Part shown: positions 40,125 through 48,515 of the stretch, piece after piece
Position numbering within the stretch: position 1 is the first letter of the stretch
How the letters are laid out: each line of letters starts with the position of its first letter
Source of the DNA: Thermoanaerobaculum aquaticum
Lineage (GTDB): Bacteria > Acidobacteriota > Thermoanaerobaculia > Thermoanaerobaculales > Thermoanaerobaculaceae
Assembly (NCBI RefSeq): GCF_000687145.1
Contig: NZ_JMFG01000020.1
Coordinates: forward strand, 1-58,420
Direction of reading: 5' to 3'
DNA length: 58,420 nucleotides
Program-made: the position numbers and the translations under genes
The notes under the pieces: model-generated
The model's input: the letters and a program-made list of their open reading frames with translations, nothing else
What the model was told of the DNA's origin: nothing
The model's database searches: none

Positions 40125-42544
40125 GGGGTGCTTTCGGCTCCCGGCTGGGAAGCCTCAGTTGCCGGGGCAGCCACCGGGACCTGAGGGGCCTCGGGGCGGG
40201 GGAGCAGGGCCAGCTTGAGCACCTCCCCGGCTTCCTCCACCAGGTGGACGGTGAGCTTGCGGCGCAAGGGCGGGGGAAGCTCGGTGAGGTCCCGCTGGTT
40301 TTCCTTGGGGATGCAAACCTCGAAAATACCGGCCCGAAGAGCGGCCAGGAGCTTTTCCTTAATGCCCCCCACCGGCAGAATTTGGCCACGGAGCGTGATC
40401 TCCCCGGTCATGGCTAAATCCCGGCGCACCGGTCTTCCCGAAGCCACGGAAGCCAGGGCTGCCAGCACGGTGATGCCGGCGGAAGGGCCATCCTTGGGGA
40501 TGGCTCCGGCGGGCACGTGTACGTGGAAGGAGTGGTTTTCGAAAAACTCAGGGGGAATGCCAAAGGTGGCGGCGTTGGCACGGAGGTAGGAAGCGGCCGC
40601 TTGCGCCGATTCCTTCATCACCTCCCCCAGATGGCCGGTAAGCCGCAGCTCCCCTTTGCCGGGGAGGGCCAGGGCTTCCACGTGGAGGATGTCCCCGCCC
40701 ACCGGTGTCCAGGCAAGCCCGGTGGCCACCCCCACCTGATGGTCCCGGAGCTGGGTTTCGGGGAGGAACTTCACCGGCCCCAGGAACTTTTCCACCTGCC
40801 TGGGGGTCACGCGCACCCGCACGGGCTTTCCCTGCGCCAGCTTGGTGGCCACCTTCCGGCAGATGGCGCCGATTTCCCGCTCCAGGTTGCGCAACCCGGC
40901 TTCCCGGGTGTAGCGGCTAATGAGGAACTGCACGCCCTTCTTGGTGAAGACCACAGCTTCGGGGGGGAGCCCGTTTTCCTCCAGCTGTTTGGGGATGAGG
41001 TGGCGGAAGGCAATGTGCAGCTTTTCTTCCTCGGTGTAACCGGAAAGCCGCAGCACTTCCATGCGGTCCAAAAAGGCCGGGTGGATGGTTTCGGTGACGT
41101 TGGCGGTGGCAATGAAAAGGACCCGGGAAAGGTCGAAGGCCACGTCCAGGTAGTGATCGCGGAAGGAGGAGTTTTGTTCGGGGTCCAAAACCTCCAAGAG
41201 GGCAGCGGAGGGATCACCCCGAAAGTCGGCGCCGATCTTGTCAATTTCATCCAGCATGAACACCGGGTTGGCGGTGCCGGCCTGGTTGATGCCTTGAATG
41301 ATGCGGCCGGGCAGCGCCCCCACGTAGGTCCTGCGGTGGCCGCGGATTTCCGCTTCGTCGTGCACCCCGCCCAGGGAAATGCGCACGAACTTGCGCCCCA
41401 AAGCCCGGGCGATGGAGCGGCCCAGGGAGGTTTTCCCCACCCCCGGTGGGCCCACAAAGCAAAGGATCGGGCCTTTCCCTTCCGGCTTGAGCTTGCGCAC
41501 CGCCAGGAACTCAATGATCCGCTGCTTGATCTTTTCCAGGTCGTAGTGGTCCTGGTCCAGCACCTCTCGGGCGTTTTCCAAATCCAGGTTGTCTTCCGAG
41601 TAAATCCCCCAGGGCAGGCCCAAAAGCCAGTCCAGGTAGGTGCGAATAACCGAAGCCTCCGCCGACTCCGGGGAGGTGATGCGCAGGCGCCGCAGCTGCT
41701 TTTCCGCCTCCTGCCGGGCCTCGTCGGAGAGCTTTTTTTGCGACATCATTTCCTGGTAGCGGGCAATTTCCGCTTCCACATCGTCGGTTTCGCCCAGCTG
41801 CTTCTGGATTTGCTTGAGCTGCTGGCGGAGCATGTACTCCCGCTGGGTTTTGTCCATTTCCCCCTGCACTTGCGAGGCGATCTGCCGTTGCACTTCCAAA
41901 AGTGCGATCTCGTGCTCCAGAAACTCGTTGACGATGCGCAAGCGGGCCTTCAGGTCCATGGCCTCCAGGACCTTTTGCGCATCGGCGGGCTTCAAGTTGA
42001 GGTTGGAGGCCACCAAGTCCGCCAGGCGGGCGCCATCCTCCAGCTGCGCGGCAATGAGCATGACCTCCGGGGAAATTTGCTTGCCCAGCTCCGCCACCTT
42101 TTCCAGGTTGGCGCGAATGGTGCGGATGAAGGCTTCCACTTCCAGGTCGTTGTGATCGGTGGGTGGCTCGTCCAGCCTGGTGATGCGCACCCGGAAGAAG
42201 GGGTCTTCCTCCACGAAGTACTCCACCTGGGCCCGGGTGACCCCCTGCACCAGGATGCGCATGGAGCCGTCGGGGAGCTTCACCATGCGGGTAATGGCCA
42301 CCACCGTTCCCACCCGGTAGAGGTCGTCGGGGGAGGGGTTTTCCTGGGTGGGGTCCTTTTGGGTGAGCACCACGAAGAGCCGGTCGGAAGCGGCAGCCAC
42401 GTCCACCGCCGCCACCGACCGGGGGCGGCCGATGGAAAGCTGAATCATGACGTAGGGGAAAAGCACCACGTCCTTCAGCGCCACCGCGGGCAGCACGTCG
42501 GGAATGGGGATGGTCTCTTCGGGTTTAGGGTTTTTCTCGCTCAT
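40121..42544 (-). CDS. lon: ATP-dependent protease Lon
   Basis: This 807-residue protein is full length. It has an N-terminal LON substrate-binding domain (LPAVALKDVVLFPYVMIQLS), a long coiled coil (about 210-270), Walker A GPPGVGKTSLGRSIA, LGGVHDEAEIRGHRRTYVG, Walker B NPVFMLDEIDKIG, and the catalytic dyad S688 (PKDGPSAGITVL) and K731 (second Lys of GGIKEK), spaced 43 residues as in E. coli Lon. It degrades damaged and short-lived regulatory proteins in the cytoplasm. The C-terminal ~30 residues are an Ala/Pro-rich extension. It overlaps hsp20 upstream and DUF2062 downstream by 4 bases each. The coupling with a small heat-shock protein fits protein quality control. Confidence 0.97.
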   Translation of the reverse strand: MSEKNPKPEETIPIPDVLPAVALKDVVLFPYVMIQLSIGRPRSVAAVDVAAASDRLFVVLTQKDPTQENPSPDDLYRVGTVVAITRMVKLPDGSMRILVQGVTRAQVEYFVEEDPFFRVRITRLDEPPTDHNDLEVEAFIRTIRANLEKVAELGKQISPEVMLIAAQLEDGARLADLVASNLNLKPADAQKVLEAMDLKARLRIVNEFLEHEIALLEVQRQIASQVQGEMDKTQREYMLRQQLKQIQKQLGETDDVEAEIARYQEMMSQKKLSDEARQEAEKQLRRLRITSPESAEASVIRTYLDWLLGLPWGIYSEDNLDLENAREVLDQDHYDLEKIKQRIIEFLAVRKLKPEGKGPILCFVGPPGVGKTSLGRSIARALGRKFVRISLGGVHDEAEIRGHRRTYVGALPGRIIQGINQAGTANPVFMLDEIDKIGADFRGDPSAALLEVLDPEQNSSFRDHYLDVAFDLSRVLFIATANVTETIHPAFLDRMEVLRLSGYTEEEKLHIAFRHLIPKQLEENGLPPEAVVFTKKGVQFLISRYTREAGLRNLEREIGAICRKVATKLAQGKPVRVRVTPRQVEKFLGPVKFLPETQLRDHQVGVATGLAWTPVGGDILHVEALALPGKGELRLTGHLGEVMKESAQAAASYLRANAATFGIPPEFFENHSFHVHVPAGAIPKDGPSAGITVLAALASVASGRPVRRDLAMTGEITLRGQILPVGGIKEKLLAALRAGIFEVCIPKENQRDLTELPPPLRRKLTVHLVEEAGEVLKLALLPRPEAPQVPVAAPATEASQPGAESTP

Positions 42545-42969
42545 GGCTCTCCTGTTTGTACCGGAATGGGGATGGGTTGGGGCGGGAGCTCCTGCTCCTT
42601 GGGCAGCCGCACCTCCAACACCCCACTTTTGAAGCTAGCTCGCCCTTTCTGGCCTTGCACCTTCTCGGGAAGCGCCACCTCCAGCAAAAACGGCCCGTAG
42701 GAGCGCTCCACCTGGAAGTAACGGCGACCGGGTGCCGGTGCCGGTTTTTCCCCGGAAATCTTCAGCTCTTTGCCTGCAACTTCAACCCTCAGCGAGCTGG
42801 GTTCTGCGCCGGGGAGGTCTACCCGCACCACGATTTCGTGATCGGTGGCAGCCACGTCCACTAGCGGGTAAAAACCCCCCGTGGGGACGGCAGCCACCTG
42901 CTCCAGAACTTCCCGCAGCTGCCGGCGGAAGTGAACCAGCTCCACGCCAAAGGAAACCCTTCGCTTCAT
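42541..42969 (-). CDS. Hsp20/alpha-crystallin small heat-shock protein
   Basis: This 142-residue protein has the alpha-crystallin domain (about residues 35-125): PLVDVAATDHEIVVRVDLPG, LRVEVAGKELKISGEK and the late strand FKSGVLEVRLPK, in which the usual 'A.(Y/F)..GVL' consensus is recognisable. The tail contains IPIPV, an IxI-type motif used for oligomer assembly. Small heat-shock proteins bind unfolding proteins without ATP. It overlaps nrdR upstream and lon downstream by 4 bases each. No CIRCE element was found, and the start of the whole operon lies upstream of the flippase gene. Confidence 0.93.
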   Translation of the reverse strand: MKRRVSFGVELVHFRRQLREVLEQVAAVPTGGFYPLVDVAATDHEIVVRVDLPGAEPSSLRVEVAGKELKISGEKPAPAPGRRYFQVERSYGPFLLEVALPEKVQGQKGRASFKSGVLEVRLPKEQELPPQPIPIPVQTGEP

Positions 42970-43427
42970 ACCTCTTCAAGCTTCCGCAGGCGTTCCAGCT
43001 CCTGATGGAACTCCTCCAGGTCTTGAAAGCGCCGGTACACCGAAGCAAAGCGCACGTACGCCACCTGGTCTCGCTTACGCAGCTCTTCCATCAGCACCTC
43101 GCCAATTTCCCGCGAGGAGATCTCCCGGTTGTTCTTGCGGTTGATGAGCGCTTCCACCTTGTCGGCCATGGCTTCCATATCGGCCATGCTCACCGGCCTC
43201 TTTTCGCAAGCTCGAATCAAGCCAGCAATGACCTTGGCACGGTTGTAAGGTTCCCGGCGGCCGTCGCGCTTGACCACCAGGGCCGGGGACTCCTCGATGC
43301 GCTCATAGGTGGTGTAGCGCTGGCCGCAGGCCAGGCATTCCCGCCGGCGGCGCACCTGGGTGCCGTCCGCCAGCTCCCGGGAGTCTACCACCCGATCCTC
43401 CCCATGGCCGCAGTAAGGACAACGCAC
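42966..43427 (-). CDS. nrdR: Transcriptional repressor NrdR
   Basis: This 153-residue protein matches NrdR length. An N-terminal zinc ribbon (MRCPYCGHGEDRVVDSRE, then RRRECLACGQRYTTYERIE) is followed by an ATP-cone domain (VVKRDGRREPYNRAKVIAGL, EIGEVLMEELRK, YVRFASVYRRF). NrdR senses ATP/dATP and represses ribonucleotide reductase genes through NrdR boxes. The GTG at 43427 is chosen because the zinc ribbon begins immediately; the longer frame upstream runs into the flippase gene. It lies 8 bases after the flippase stop. No reductase gene is in the window. Confidence 0.95.
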   Translation of the reverse strand: MRCPYCGHGEDRVVDSRELADGTQVRRRRECLACGQRYTTYERIEESPALVVKRDGRREPYNRAKVIAGLIRACEKRPVSMADMEAMADKVEALINRKNNREISSREIGEVLMEELRKRDQVAYVRFASVYRRFQDLEEFHQELERLRKLEEV

Positions 43428-43435
43428 GCTCCACC

Positions 43436-44422
43436 TCAGGGCTTGTCCCGGCGCAGCTCTCGCCAGGAAAAGCCCACCACCAGCATATACCCGAAACCCA
43501 CTAAGGTCACGGGAACAAAGCAAATAGCGTGATGCAGGAGGGCAAAGGCCGTGGCTTGCGGCAACGGCCAAACGGCAATGGTCACCAGGGCAAACTGGGT
43601 GGCGGCGTGAAAGCCGCCCACCCCTCCAGGGGTGGGCACCGCCAAACCCACCACGCTAACCGCAAGAACCAGGGTGGCTTCCCGCAAACTCAAGGTGTTG
43701 CCAAAGGCCTGGGCGGTCACCGCCACTTGCAAAATGGCCAAACCCCAGGTCAAAAGGCTTGCAAAAACCAGGCTCAGAGCGTGCCGCAAATCGCCCCAGA
43801 AGGAAAGGCCCAGCAAGACCTCCCGGGCAAAGCTCACCAACCGCTCGCCCCAGCGCCCTGTTGCCCGGGCTGAAAGCCAGGCGACGATGGTTTCTCGGGC
43901 CTTAACGAGGATCACTAAAGCTGTTCCTAACGCTGCCACCGTGGCCAAGGTCCACAAAAGCGAGGGCAGCAGGGCCTCTTGCCCCTGCCTTCCTGTTAAA
44001 AGCGCCAAGGCAAAAAGAAAAACCACCGTGAGGAGATCCAAAAGCCTTTCCGCAACGATGGAAGCTAAGGTGGCCGCGGGAGGCAAGCCTGCCCGGGCGG
44101 AGAGCAGCAGGGGGCGCACCAGCTCGCCCAGGCGGGCGGGCAGCACCGTGGACGTGGCAAAGCCGGCAGCAGTGCAACCAGCCAGCGTGGTGTAGCGAGG
44201 CTTGCCCACGCCCCGCAGCAGCAAACCCCAACGCCAGGCCCGGGCCCCGTACGAGATCAAGGCCAGGCTCACCGCTGCCCAAAGGGGCCCGAGTCGCACC
44301 GCCGCCAAAACCTCGCCAACGTCCCGCAGCGAGACCTTGCGGAAGAAAAACCACAGGAGAAGCACGGCCACCAGCAGGCTGGCGACAACGCGAAGGGCGT
44401 TTTGGGACTTGGTCCCCGTCAT
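43436..44422 (-). CDS. Lysylphosphatidylglycerol-synthase-TM / flippase-like membrane protein
   Basis: This 328-residue polytopic protein has about 7-8 hydrophobic helices. Segments YGARAWRWGLLLRG, ATSTVLPARLGELVRP (the conserved 'P.R.GE..R' signature), SIVAERLLDLLTV and VPTPGGVGGFHAA match the UPF0104/YbhN family (LPG synthase transmembrane region). Members flip or modify lipids, or are glycolipid-transport partners. There is no catalytic aminoacyl-transferase domain, so it is not a full MprF. It heads the five-gene minus-strand operon. Function is inferred at family level only. Confidence 0.82.
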   Translation of the reverse strand: MTGTKSQNALRVVASLLVAVLLLWFFFRKVSLRDVGEVLAAVRLGPLWAAVSLALISYGARAWRWGLLLRGVGKPRYTTLAGCTAAGFATSTVLPARLGELVRPLLLSARAGLPPAATLASIVAERLLDLLTVVFLFALALLTGRQGQEALLPSLLWTLATVAALGTALVILVKARETIVAWLSARATGRWGERLVSFAREVLLGLSFWGDLRHALSLVFASLLTWGLAILQVAVTAQAFGNTLSLREATLVLAVSVVGLAVPTPGGVGGFHAATQFALVTIAVWPLPQATAFALLHHAICFVPVTLVGFGYMLVVGFSWRELRRDKP

Positions 44423-44505
44423 GGGGCCTTAGGGTAACCGATGGTGGCGACTATCGGAAGGGAGGCGCCTTTAGCTTGCAGCGCTGGCGTGCTAGCTTAA
44501 GGGCC

Positions 44506-45429
44506 GTGAGCGGATTCGGGCTTTGTTTGACCCATCCTGACTGTCGAGGCCACGTGACCACCTTTGGCCATCCGGAAAGGGTGGCGCGTTTGGATGCGGC
44601 CCTGGCCGGCTCCCGCCGGGCGGGGTTCCGGGAGGAAACTCCAGAGGTCAACGAGGCGGCGGTTTTGCAAGCGGTCACCCGCATTCATGATCCCAGCCTG
44701 CCGGAACGGTTGCGAAAGGCTTGCGAGCGCGCCCCGGCCTTCTTTGACTCCGCCGACAACCCCATTTCCCCGGGCACCTACCGTGCGGCGGTGGCAGCGG
44801 TAGCTTGCGCGCTGGAGGGCCTGGAGCGCCTCCGGATGGGAGAAGCCTCCCGCGTTTTTGCAGCCATCCGCCCACCGGGGCACCACGCCACCCGTTCCCA
44901 GGCCATGGGGTTTTGCTTTTTCAACAACGTGGCGGTGGTGGCCGAGGCCGCCTGCTCGCGGGGTCTAGGGCCGGTGGCCATTGTGGACTTCGACGTCCAC
45001 CACGGAAACGGGACCCAGGAGCTTTTCTACCGCCGTGACGATGTGTTTTACCTCTCGGTGCACCGCTACCCCTTTTACCCGGGAACCGGCGGAGCTGACG
45101 AAGTTGGCGTGGGCCAAGGGCGCGGCTTTACCCGCAACTTTCCCCTTGCTGCCGGAGCCGATGACGACACCTACGTGGGGGCGCTCAGCTACGGTTTGGA
45201 AGAGCTCGCGAAAACCATGACCCCTGAGCTCTGGCTGGTTTCCGCGGGCTTCGATGCCCATGAACTCGATCCCTTAGGGGGAATGGCCGTGACCACCGCT
45301 GGTTTTGCGCGGATCGGCAAGCTTTTGGCGGAGGCTGCTGCCGGAAAGCCCCTCCTGGCCGTGCTGGAAGGGGGTTACCACCTCAAAGCGCTGGAGGACA
45401 GCGTGGCGGCGTTTCTCGGAGCGCTGTAA
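44506..45429 (+). CDS. Histone deacetylase-family (HDAC/AcuC-like) amidohydrolase
   Basis: This 307-residue protein has the family blocks LTHPDCRGHVTTFGHPERVA, RPPGHHATRSQAMGFCFFNN (paired active-site histidines), AIVDFDVHHGNGTQELFY (zinc Asp/His), LSVHRYPFYPGTG and VSAGFDAHELDPLGG (zinc Asp). The family removes acetyl or related groups from lysines, acetyl-polyamines or acetoin-linked substrates. The GTG at 44506 is preferred; a TTG at 44476 would add ten unconserved residues. The last 60 codons (45247-45426) are repeated at 49426-49605 at about 89% identity, and Rhs-tip DNA begins right after the stop. So its 3' end looks like the junction of an insertion. The gene itself appears intact. 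Confidence 0.9.
   Translation: MSGFGLCLTHPDCRGHVTTFGHPERVARLDAALAGSRRAGFREETPEVNEAAVLQAVTRIHDPSLPERLRKACERAPAFFDSADNPISPGTYRAAVAAVACALEGLERLRMGEASRVFAAIRPPGHHATRSQAMGFCFFNNVAVVAEAACSRGLGPVAIVDFDVHHGNGTQELFYRRDDVFYLSVHRYPFYPGTGGADEVGVGQGRGFTRNFPLAAGADDDTYVGALSYGLEELAKTMTPELWLVSAGFDAHELDPLGGMAVTTAGFARIGKLLAEAAAGKPLLAVLEGGYHLKALEDSVAAFLGAL
45247..45426 (+). repeat. Deacetylase 3'-end direct repeat, left copy
   Basis: These 180 bases, encoding the last 60 residues of the intact deacetylase, align without gaps to 49426-49605 with 20 mismatches. Ten codons differ synonymously and five change the residue. The two copies bracket the ~4-kb Rhs-tip island. Confidence 0.93.
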
Positions 45430-45481
45430 ATTGCCCCTGGGTCAGCGCGGATTGGGGAGGAGTTTCGGAGCCAGAGCCCCG

Positions 45482-46309
45482 GTGGGAAACTTTGACTCCC
45501 GGGATGCGCGGGACTACAACCCGAACGTGGGGCGTTTTTTGGGACCCGATGTGCGGGGTGGTGAGCCAGCCAGTCCGCAGAGCTTTAATCTCTATGCTTA
45601 CGTGCGCAACAACCCGGTGAATCGCATAGACCCTACGGGGATGGTGGACGAGATGGGGACGGCGGTAACGGATGCGAGCGCTACGAGCGCTGGGGCTAAG
45701 AACCGCGCTGACAGCCCGGAAGCGCGGAAGGCCGAAGAAGCGGCAAACCTTGCCAAGCTGCAGGGGCTTGTCGGGGTCATTCCAGCTTTGCAAACACCGA
45801 TCCTTTTCCCCACCCCTGCGCCTCCCAGCATGCGGGCAGCGACGCCAGAGGAACTGCGGTGGCGGCCCGAGGCAGCGAGGGAAGGTGCGGCGATATTTGT
45901 CTTCGCCGGTTTTTTTCTTGGGAGCCAAACGTTGGTATTTGCCGAGACTGGTCTCTATTTAAGCTTCTCGCCCTTTGATCTACGGATTTACCTGCAGACC
46001 GGAATTGGCGGCGGGCTTGGCGCTGGAGTTGGTATTTCGGATGGAGTTGTCGTGCCAGGTGTTCCATTTATGTCGCTGTTGCACCAACTGGGCGTGTACC
46101 CTCTTGTGGGAGGAACCGAGCTTTTACTGCTAGGGGAGCGTCCCTCGGGCGTCCTCCTTTTAGGGAAAGGCGAAGGTGTTTACATGCTGGAGAGGAAGGC
46201 GTACACTTCGTTTTCGATACGGCGGTTTCTGGGAGCATTCGCAAAATCGGTCTATACGGCGGTGAGGCATGGCTACCAGGATCAATTCCATTTTCTCCTC
46301 TATTGTTGA
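45482..46309 (+). pseudogene. 5'-truncated Rhs tip (core end plus variable C-terminal domain)
   Basis: The frame begins close to the deacetylase stop. It reads NFDSRDARDYNPNVGRFLGP and FNLYAYVRNNPVNRIDPTG, the conserved end of Rhs/YD-repeat core domains, but there is no upstream repeat domain. The variable region follows: an Ala/Glu-rich linker (45644-45781), then about 170 residues with a hydrophobic Gly-rich stretch (YLQTGIGGGLGAGVGISDG) and a C-terminus HFLLYC. Rhs C-termini are usually toxins. This one I do not recognise. There is no good start codon; GTG 45482 is the only candidate, so it is probably a displaced orphan tip rather than an expressed full protein. It overlaps the next gene by 41 bases, the usual toxin-immunity order. 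Confidence 0.7.
45644..45781 (+). repeat. Rhs-tip linker repeat, copy 1
   Basis: These 46 codons (VDEMGTAVTDASATSAGAKN onward) align without gaps to 47187-47324; 34 of 46 residues are the same. In this copy they directly follow the Rhs core end. Confidence 0.85.
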
Positions 46310-46736
46310 AGACACCAGCGCGTGGCTTCGCGCCACTGCACGAACCGAACGCGGAGAGCTGTGGCTGGCACATTTGGTCGTACCTTTTTTCGTCCTCGTT
46401 TACTTTGTCGCTACTGCCACCGCAATTTCTTTGTTTGGGCAGCCACACGTCCCGTGGTTTCCTTATTTGTGGGGTGGGATTTACCTGGTGATTGGTTTTG
46501 GCGTGCTCATGCTGCATCAGCGCCTTATCAATAACATTCGTTGTCGATCGTGCGGGGAGCCGGTTTTTCGCCCCGGTCTCTTCGCTGTGCACTGGTTTCG
46601 CTACCACTGTCCCTCCTGCGGCCATTGTTTTATTGAGGAAGTGGAGGGGGACGTGGGCGAGTCGAGCACGCCCACCCAGGACGAGAAAACTGAGATCAAC
46701 GGGGGGCGCTTTCGGGAGGAGGGAAGGAGGTGGTAG
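46269..46736 (+). CDS. Membrane protein with zinc-ribbon; candidate Rhs immunity protein
   Basis: This 155-residue protein has two predicted transmembrane helices (LAHLVVPFFVLVYFVATATA and LWGGIYLVIGFGVLMLH). A zinc-ribbon-like pair CRSCGEPVF and CPSCGHCFIEE follows, then a polar tail. It begins inside the end of the Rhs tip (41-base overlap), where immunity genes of polymorphic toxins are normally found. GGTGAGG precedes the ATG. The family is not recognised, and the immunity role is inference from position only. Base composition is slightly AT-richer than flanking housekeeping genes. Confidence 0.55.
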   Translation: MATRINSIFSSIVEDTSAWLRATARTERGELWLAHLVVPFFVLVYFVATATAISLFGQPHVPWFPYLWGGIYLVIGFGVLMLHQRLINNIRCRSCGEPVFRPGLFAVHWFRYHCPSCGHCFIEEVEGDVGESSTPTQDEKTEINGGRFREEGRRW

Positions 46737-47186
46737 AAACGGTTTGTTTGGGGGCCTGAGGAGCCCACGAATCTTGAATTTTTCCGTCAGGCGGTGAACG
46801 CCTGATGCGGAGAACCTGTTGGCGCTTCCTTCGGAGTCGGGCCGGACGCTGAGGAAGTGGAATCCTGGTACATTCTAGCGCGATGGCTCTGGGGTCTCTC
46901 AGACTCTTCAGACGTCTTGGAACGCATGGTCCCTTTTGCTGGCGGTACCGCGGATCTCTTCGCGGATCGTACGAAGGGTTTGGGAAGCACCTCCTCTGCG
47001 TGGAGAGTTCGGCTACACTTCGGATTTGGCCAACCAAATGATTGCGCTGCAAAGCAACGGGTTGGATCGGAGGCTTGCGTCCACGGCCGGAGACCGACAG
47101 ATCTTGGAGTGGCAACAAAGCGCCGGGGATTTGGATCGTTTTGCCCCCGTGCAAGATTCTCAACGCCACTGCTTCACCGCGCGTCG
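46737..47186. other. Degenerate stretch inside the island
   Basis: Overlapping short frames exist but none has a convincing start, composition or family signature. A hairpin TCAGGCG-GTGAA-CGCCTGA lies at about 46787-46805. The stretch probably holds decayed coding DNA leading into the second Rhs-tip remnant. Confidence 0.45.
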
Positions 47187-47324
47187 GTGGACGAGATGGG
47201 GAGGGCGGTAGCGGATGCGAGCTCTACGAGCGGCGGGGCTAAGAACCGCCCTGACAGCCTGGAAGCGCGGAAAGCCGAAGAAGCGGCAATCTTTGCGAGG
47301 GTGCAAGAGCTTGTGCAGGTCATC
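47187..47324 (+). repeat. Rhs-tip linker repeat, copy 2
   Basis: This is the second copy of the 46-codon linker at 45644-45781. It lies ahead of a stop codon instead of a full toxin domain. Confidence 0.85.
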
Positions 47325-47678
47325 TAAAACAAGCCCGGAACTCCCCGTCGGCAAGCAGGCATTACGGGAAGACCCGACCTAGCTAGCCTGAAGGGGCTAC
47401 GTGAAGGTAGAGTTGCTATCGGTAGGATGAGGCTTAACATCGAACCGGCAAACAGCCAGAACACTACGGCATCTTCGGCAGTGGGTGATTTCGACAGAGA
47501 GACCGCTGCGTTCGGGGGTTCAATCAAGGCCGCAATGGAAGCGATAACAGCGGGTGGTGACCCAAATGGTCCCCTGAACTTTTTCATTCGGGTCGGTCCT
47601 CTGAGCGGCGCGAACCGGATTGCGCAACCCAGATACTTGAACGGGAGGACCCCTGTTGCGAGTTACGGTCCATTTTGA
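47187..47678 (+). pseudogene. Second, decayed Rhs tip
   Basis: Codons 47187-47324 repeat the linker of the first Rhs tip. An in-frame TAA (47325-47327) then interrupts the frame. The same frame continues open to 47678, ending DPNGPLNFFIRVG ... ASYGPF, a style seen at the ends of some Rhs toxin domains (weak recollection). No Rhs core precedes it. I read it as a tip remnant broken by at least one nonsense mutation and a 5' truncation. Confidence 0.6.
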
Positions 47679-47756
47679 AACCTGGTTAGGCTGGGTGACG
47701 TTCCCGGTGGCGCCGACGTGTGGATCCCCATCTACAATGTAAGGTGAGGAGACCTT

Positions 47757-48389
47757 ATGGACTGGCAACGCAGGACGTGGATGCTCTGCTTGCTGCTGGT
47801 CACTGTTCTTGGCTGGCCGTGTAGGTTGACCGGGGGAGGGCCTGATGGGACCGCTTCCGGTCTCAGTGCGCCGCCAGAGCCTCAGCGGCAAGTTGTTTCT
47901 TGGATTGTGCAGGCAATTGAGGACGAGGTTGCAGCGGCGCGCAATTATGACGAAAAGCGGATCCGCGACGCTCGCTCGTACGAGAGCTTGTTCTTTGGGG
48001 TCCAAGGGGGGCAAGAACTTTTGGTCGAGCCGTTTAAACAGCCTACGACCGTAGCGACCATCCGCGTCATCTACCGGCTTCCCGAATTTGGGTGGGTCAT
48101 ACGTGAGGCAACTGTGTGGCCCGACTACCGGCTCGCCATGTTTTGGCTCGGCTATTCGGTTGCCGGGCCTGGTTTAAACACCGGCTTCAACTGCACCCAT
48201 GCGCTGTCGAATTGCAAGCTTCAAGATGTGGATTTCGAGTACATACGGAAAGCGTTTGGGTCCTGGTGGCTTGCGCGTTCCCGCCCTTTAGGTCCTACAA
48301 CGGAGAAACTTGGCAGTGAGCTTGAGAAAGCCAAGCAGCGGAATCTTCTGCGGCTTCAATTGAGGTTGCAGTCACAGAACCAGCGTTAG
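47757..48389 (+). CDS. Secreted orphan protein in the island
   Basis: This 210-residue protein has a signal peptide (TWMLCLLLVTVLGWPCRL; a cysteine nearby could allow lipidation, but no clean lipobox is seen). The mature part is mixed alpha/beta, with two cysteines (FNCTHALSNCKL), and a helical Lys/Gln/Arg-rich end. GGTGAGGAG precedes the ATG. No family is recognised. It lies directly after the decayed Rhs tip, so it could be an orphan immunity-type periplasmic protein; that is inference. Confidence 0.55.
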   Translation: MDWQRRTWMLCLLLVTVLGWPCRLTGGGPDGTASGLSAPPEPQRQVVSWIVQAIEDEVAAARNYDEKRIRDARSYESLFFGVQGGQELLVEPFKQPTTVATIRVIYRLPEFGWVIREATVWPDYRLAMFWLGYSVAGPGLNTGFNCTHALSNCKLQDVDFEYIRKAFGSWWLARSRPLGPTTEKLGSELEKAKQRNLLRLQLRLQSQNQR

Positions 48390-48515
48390 GATGACGCCGC
48401 AACCACCTACGCGTTGGCGATCGGTTACCATTCCAGTGAGATGATTAACGAGTTTATTTTTGGCAACGGAGCGGGCTACCCATTTGCCAAAGATTTGAAA
48501 AGAGCGGGAAAGGTC

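Noticed and set aside
40517-42700. 727-codon plus-strand open frame opposite lon
   Set aside because: It is exactly antiparallel to a confidently identified lon gene; the His/Val/Gly-rich translation has no family signature. GC-rich codon use creates such shadows.
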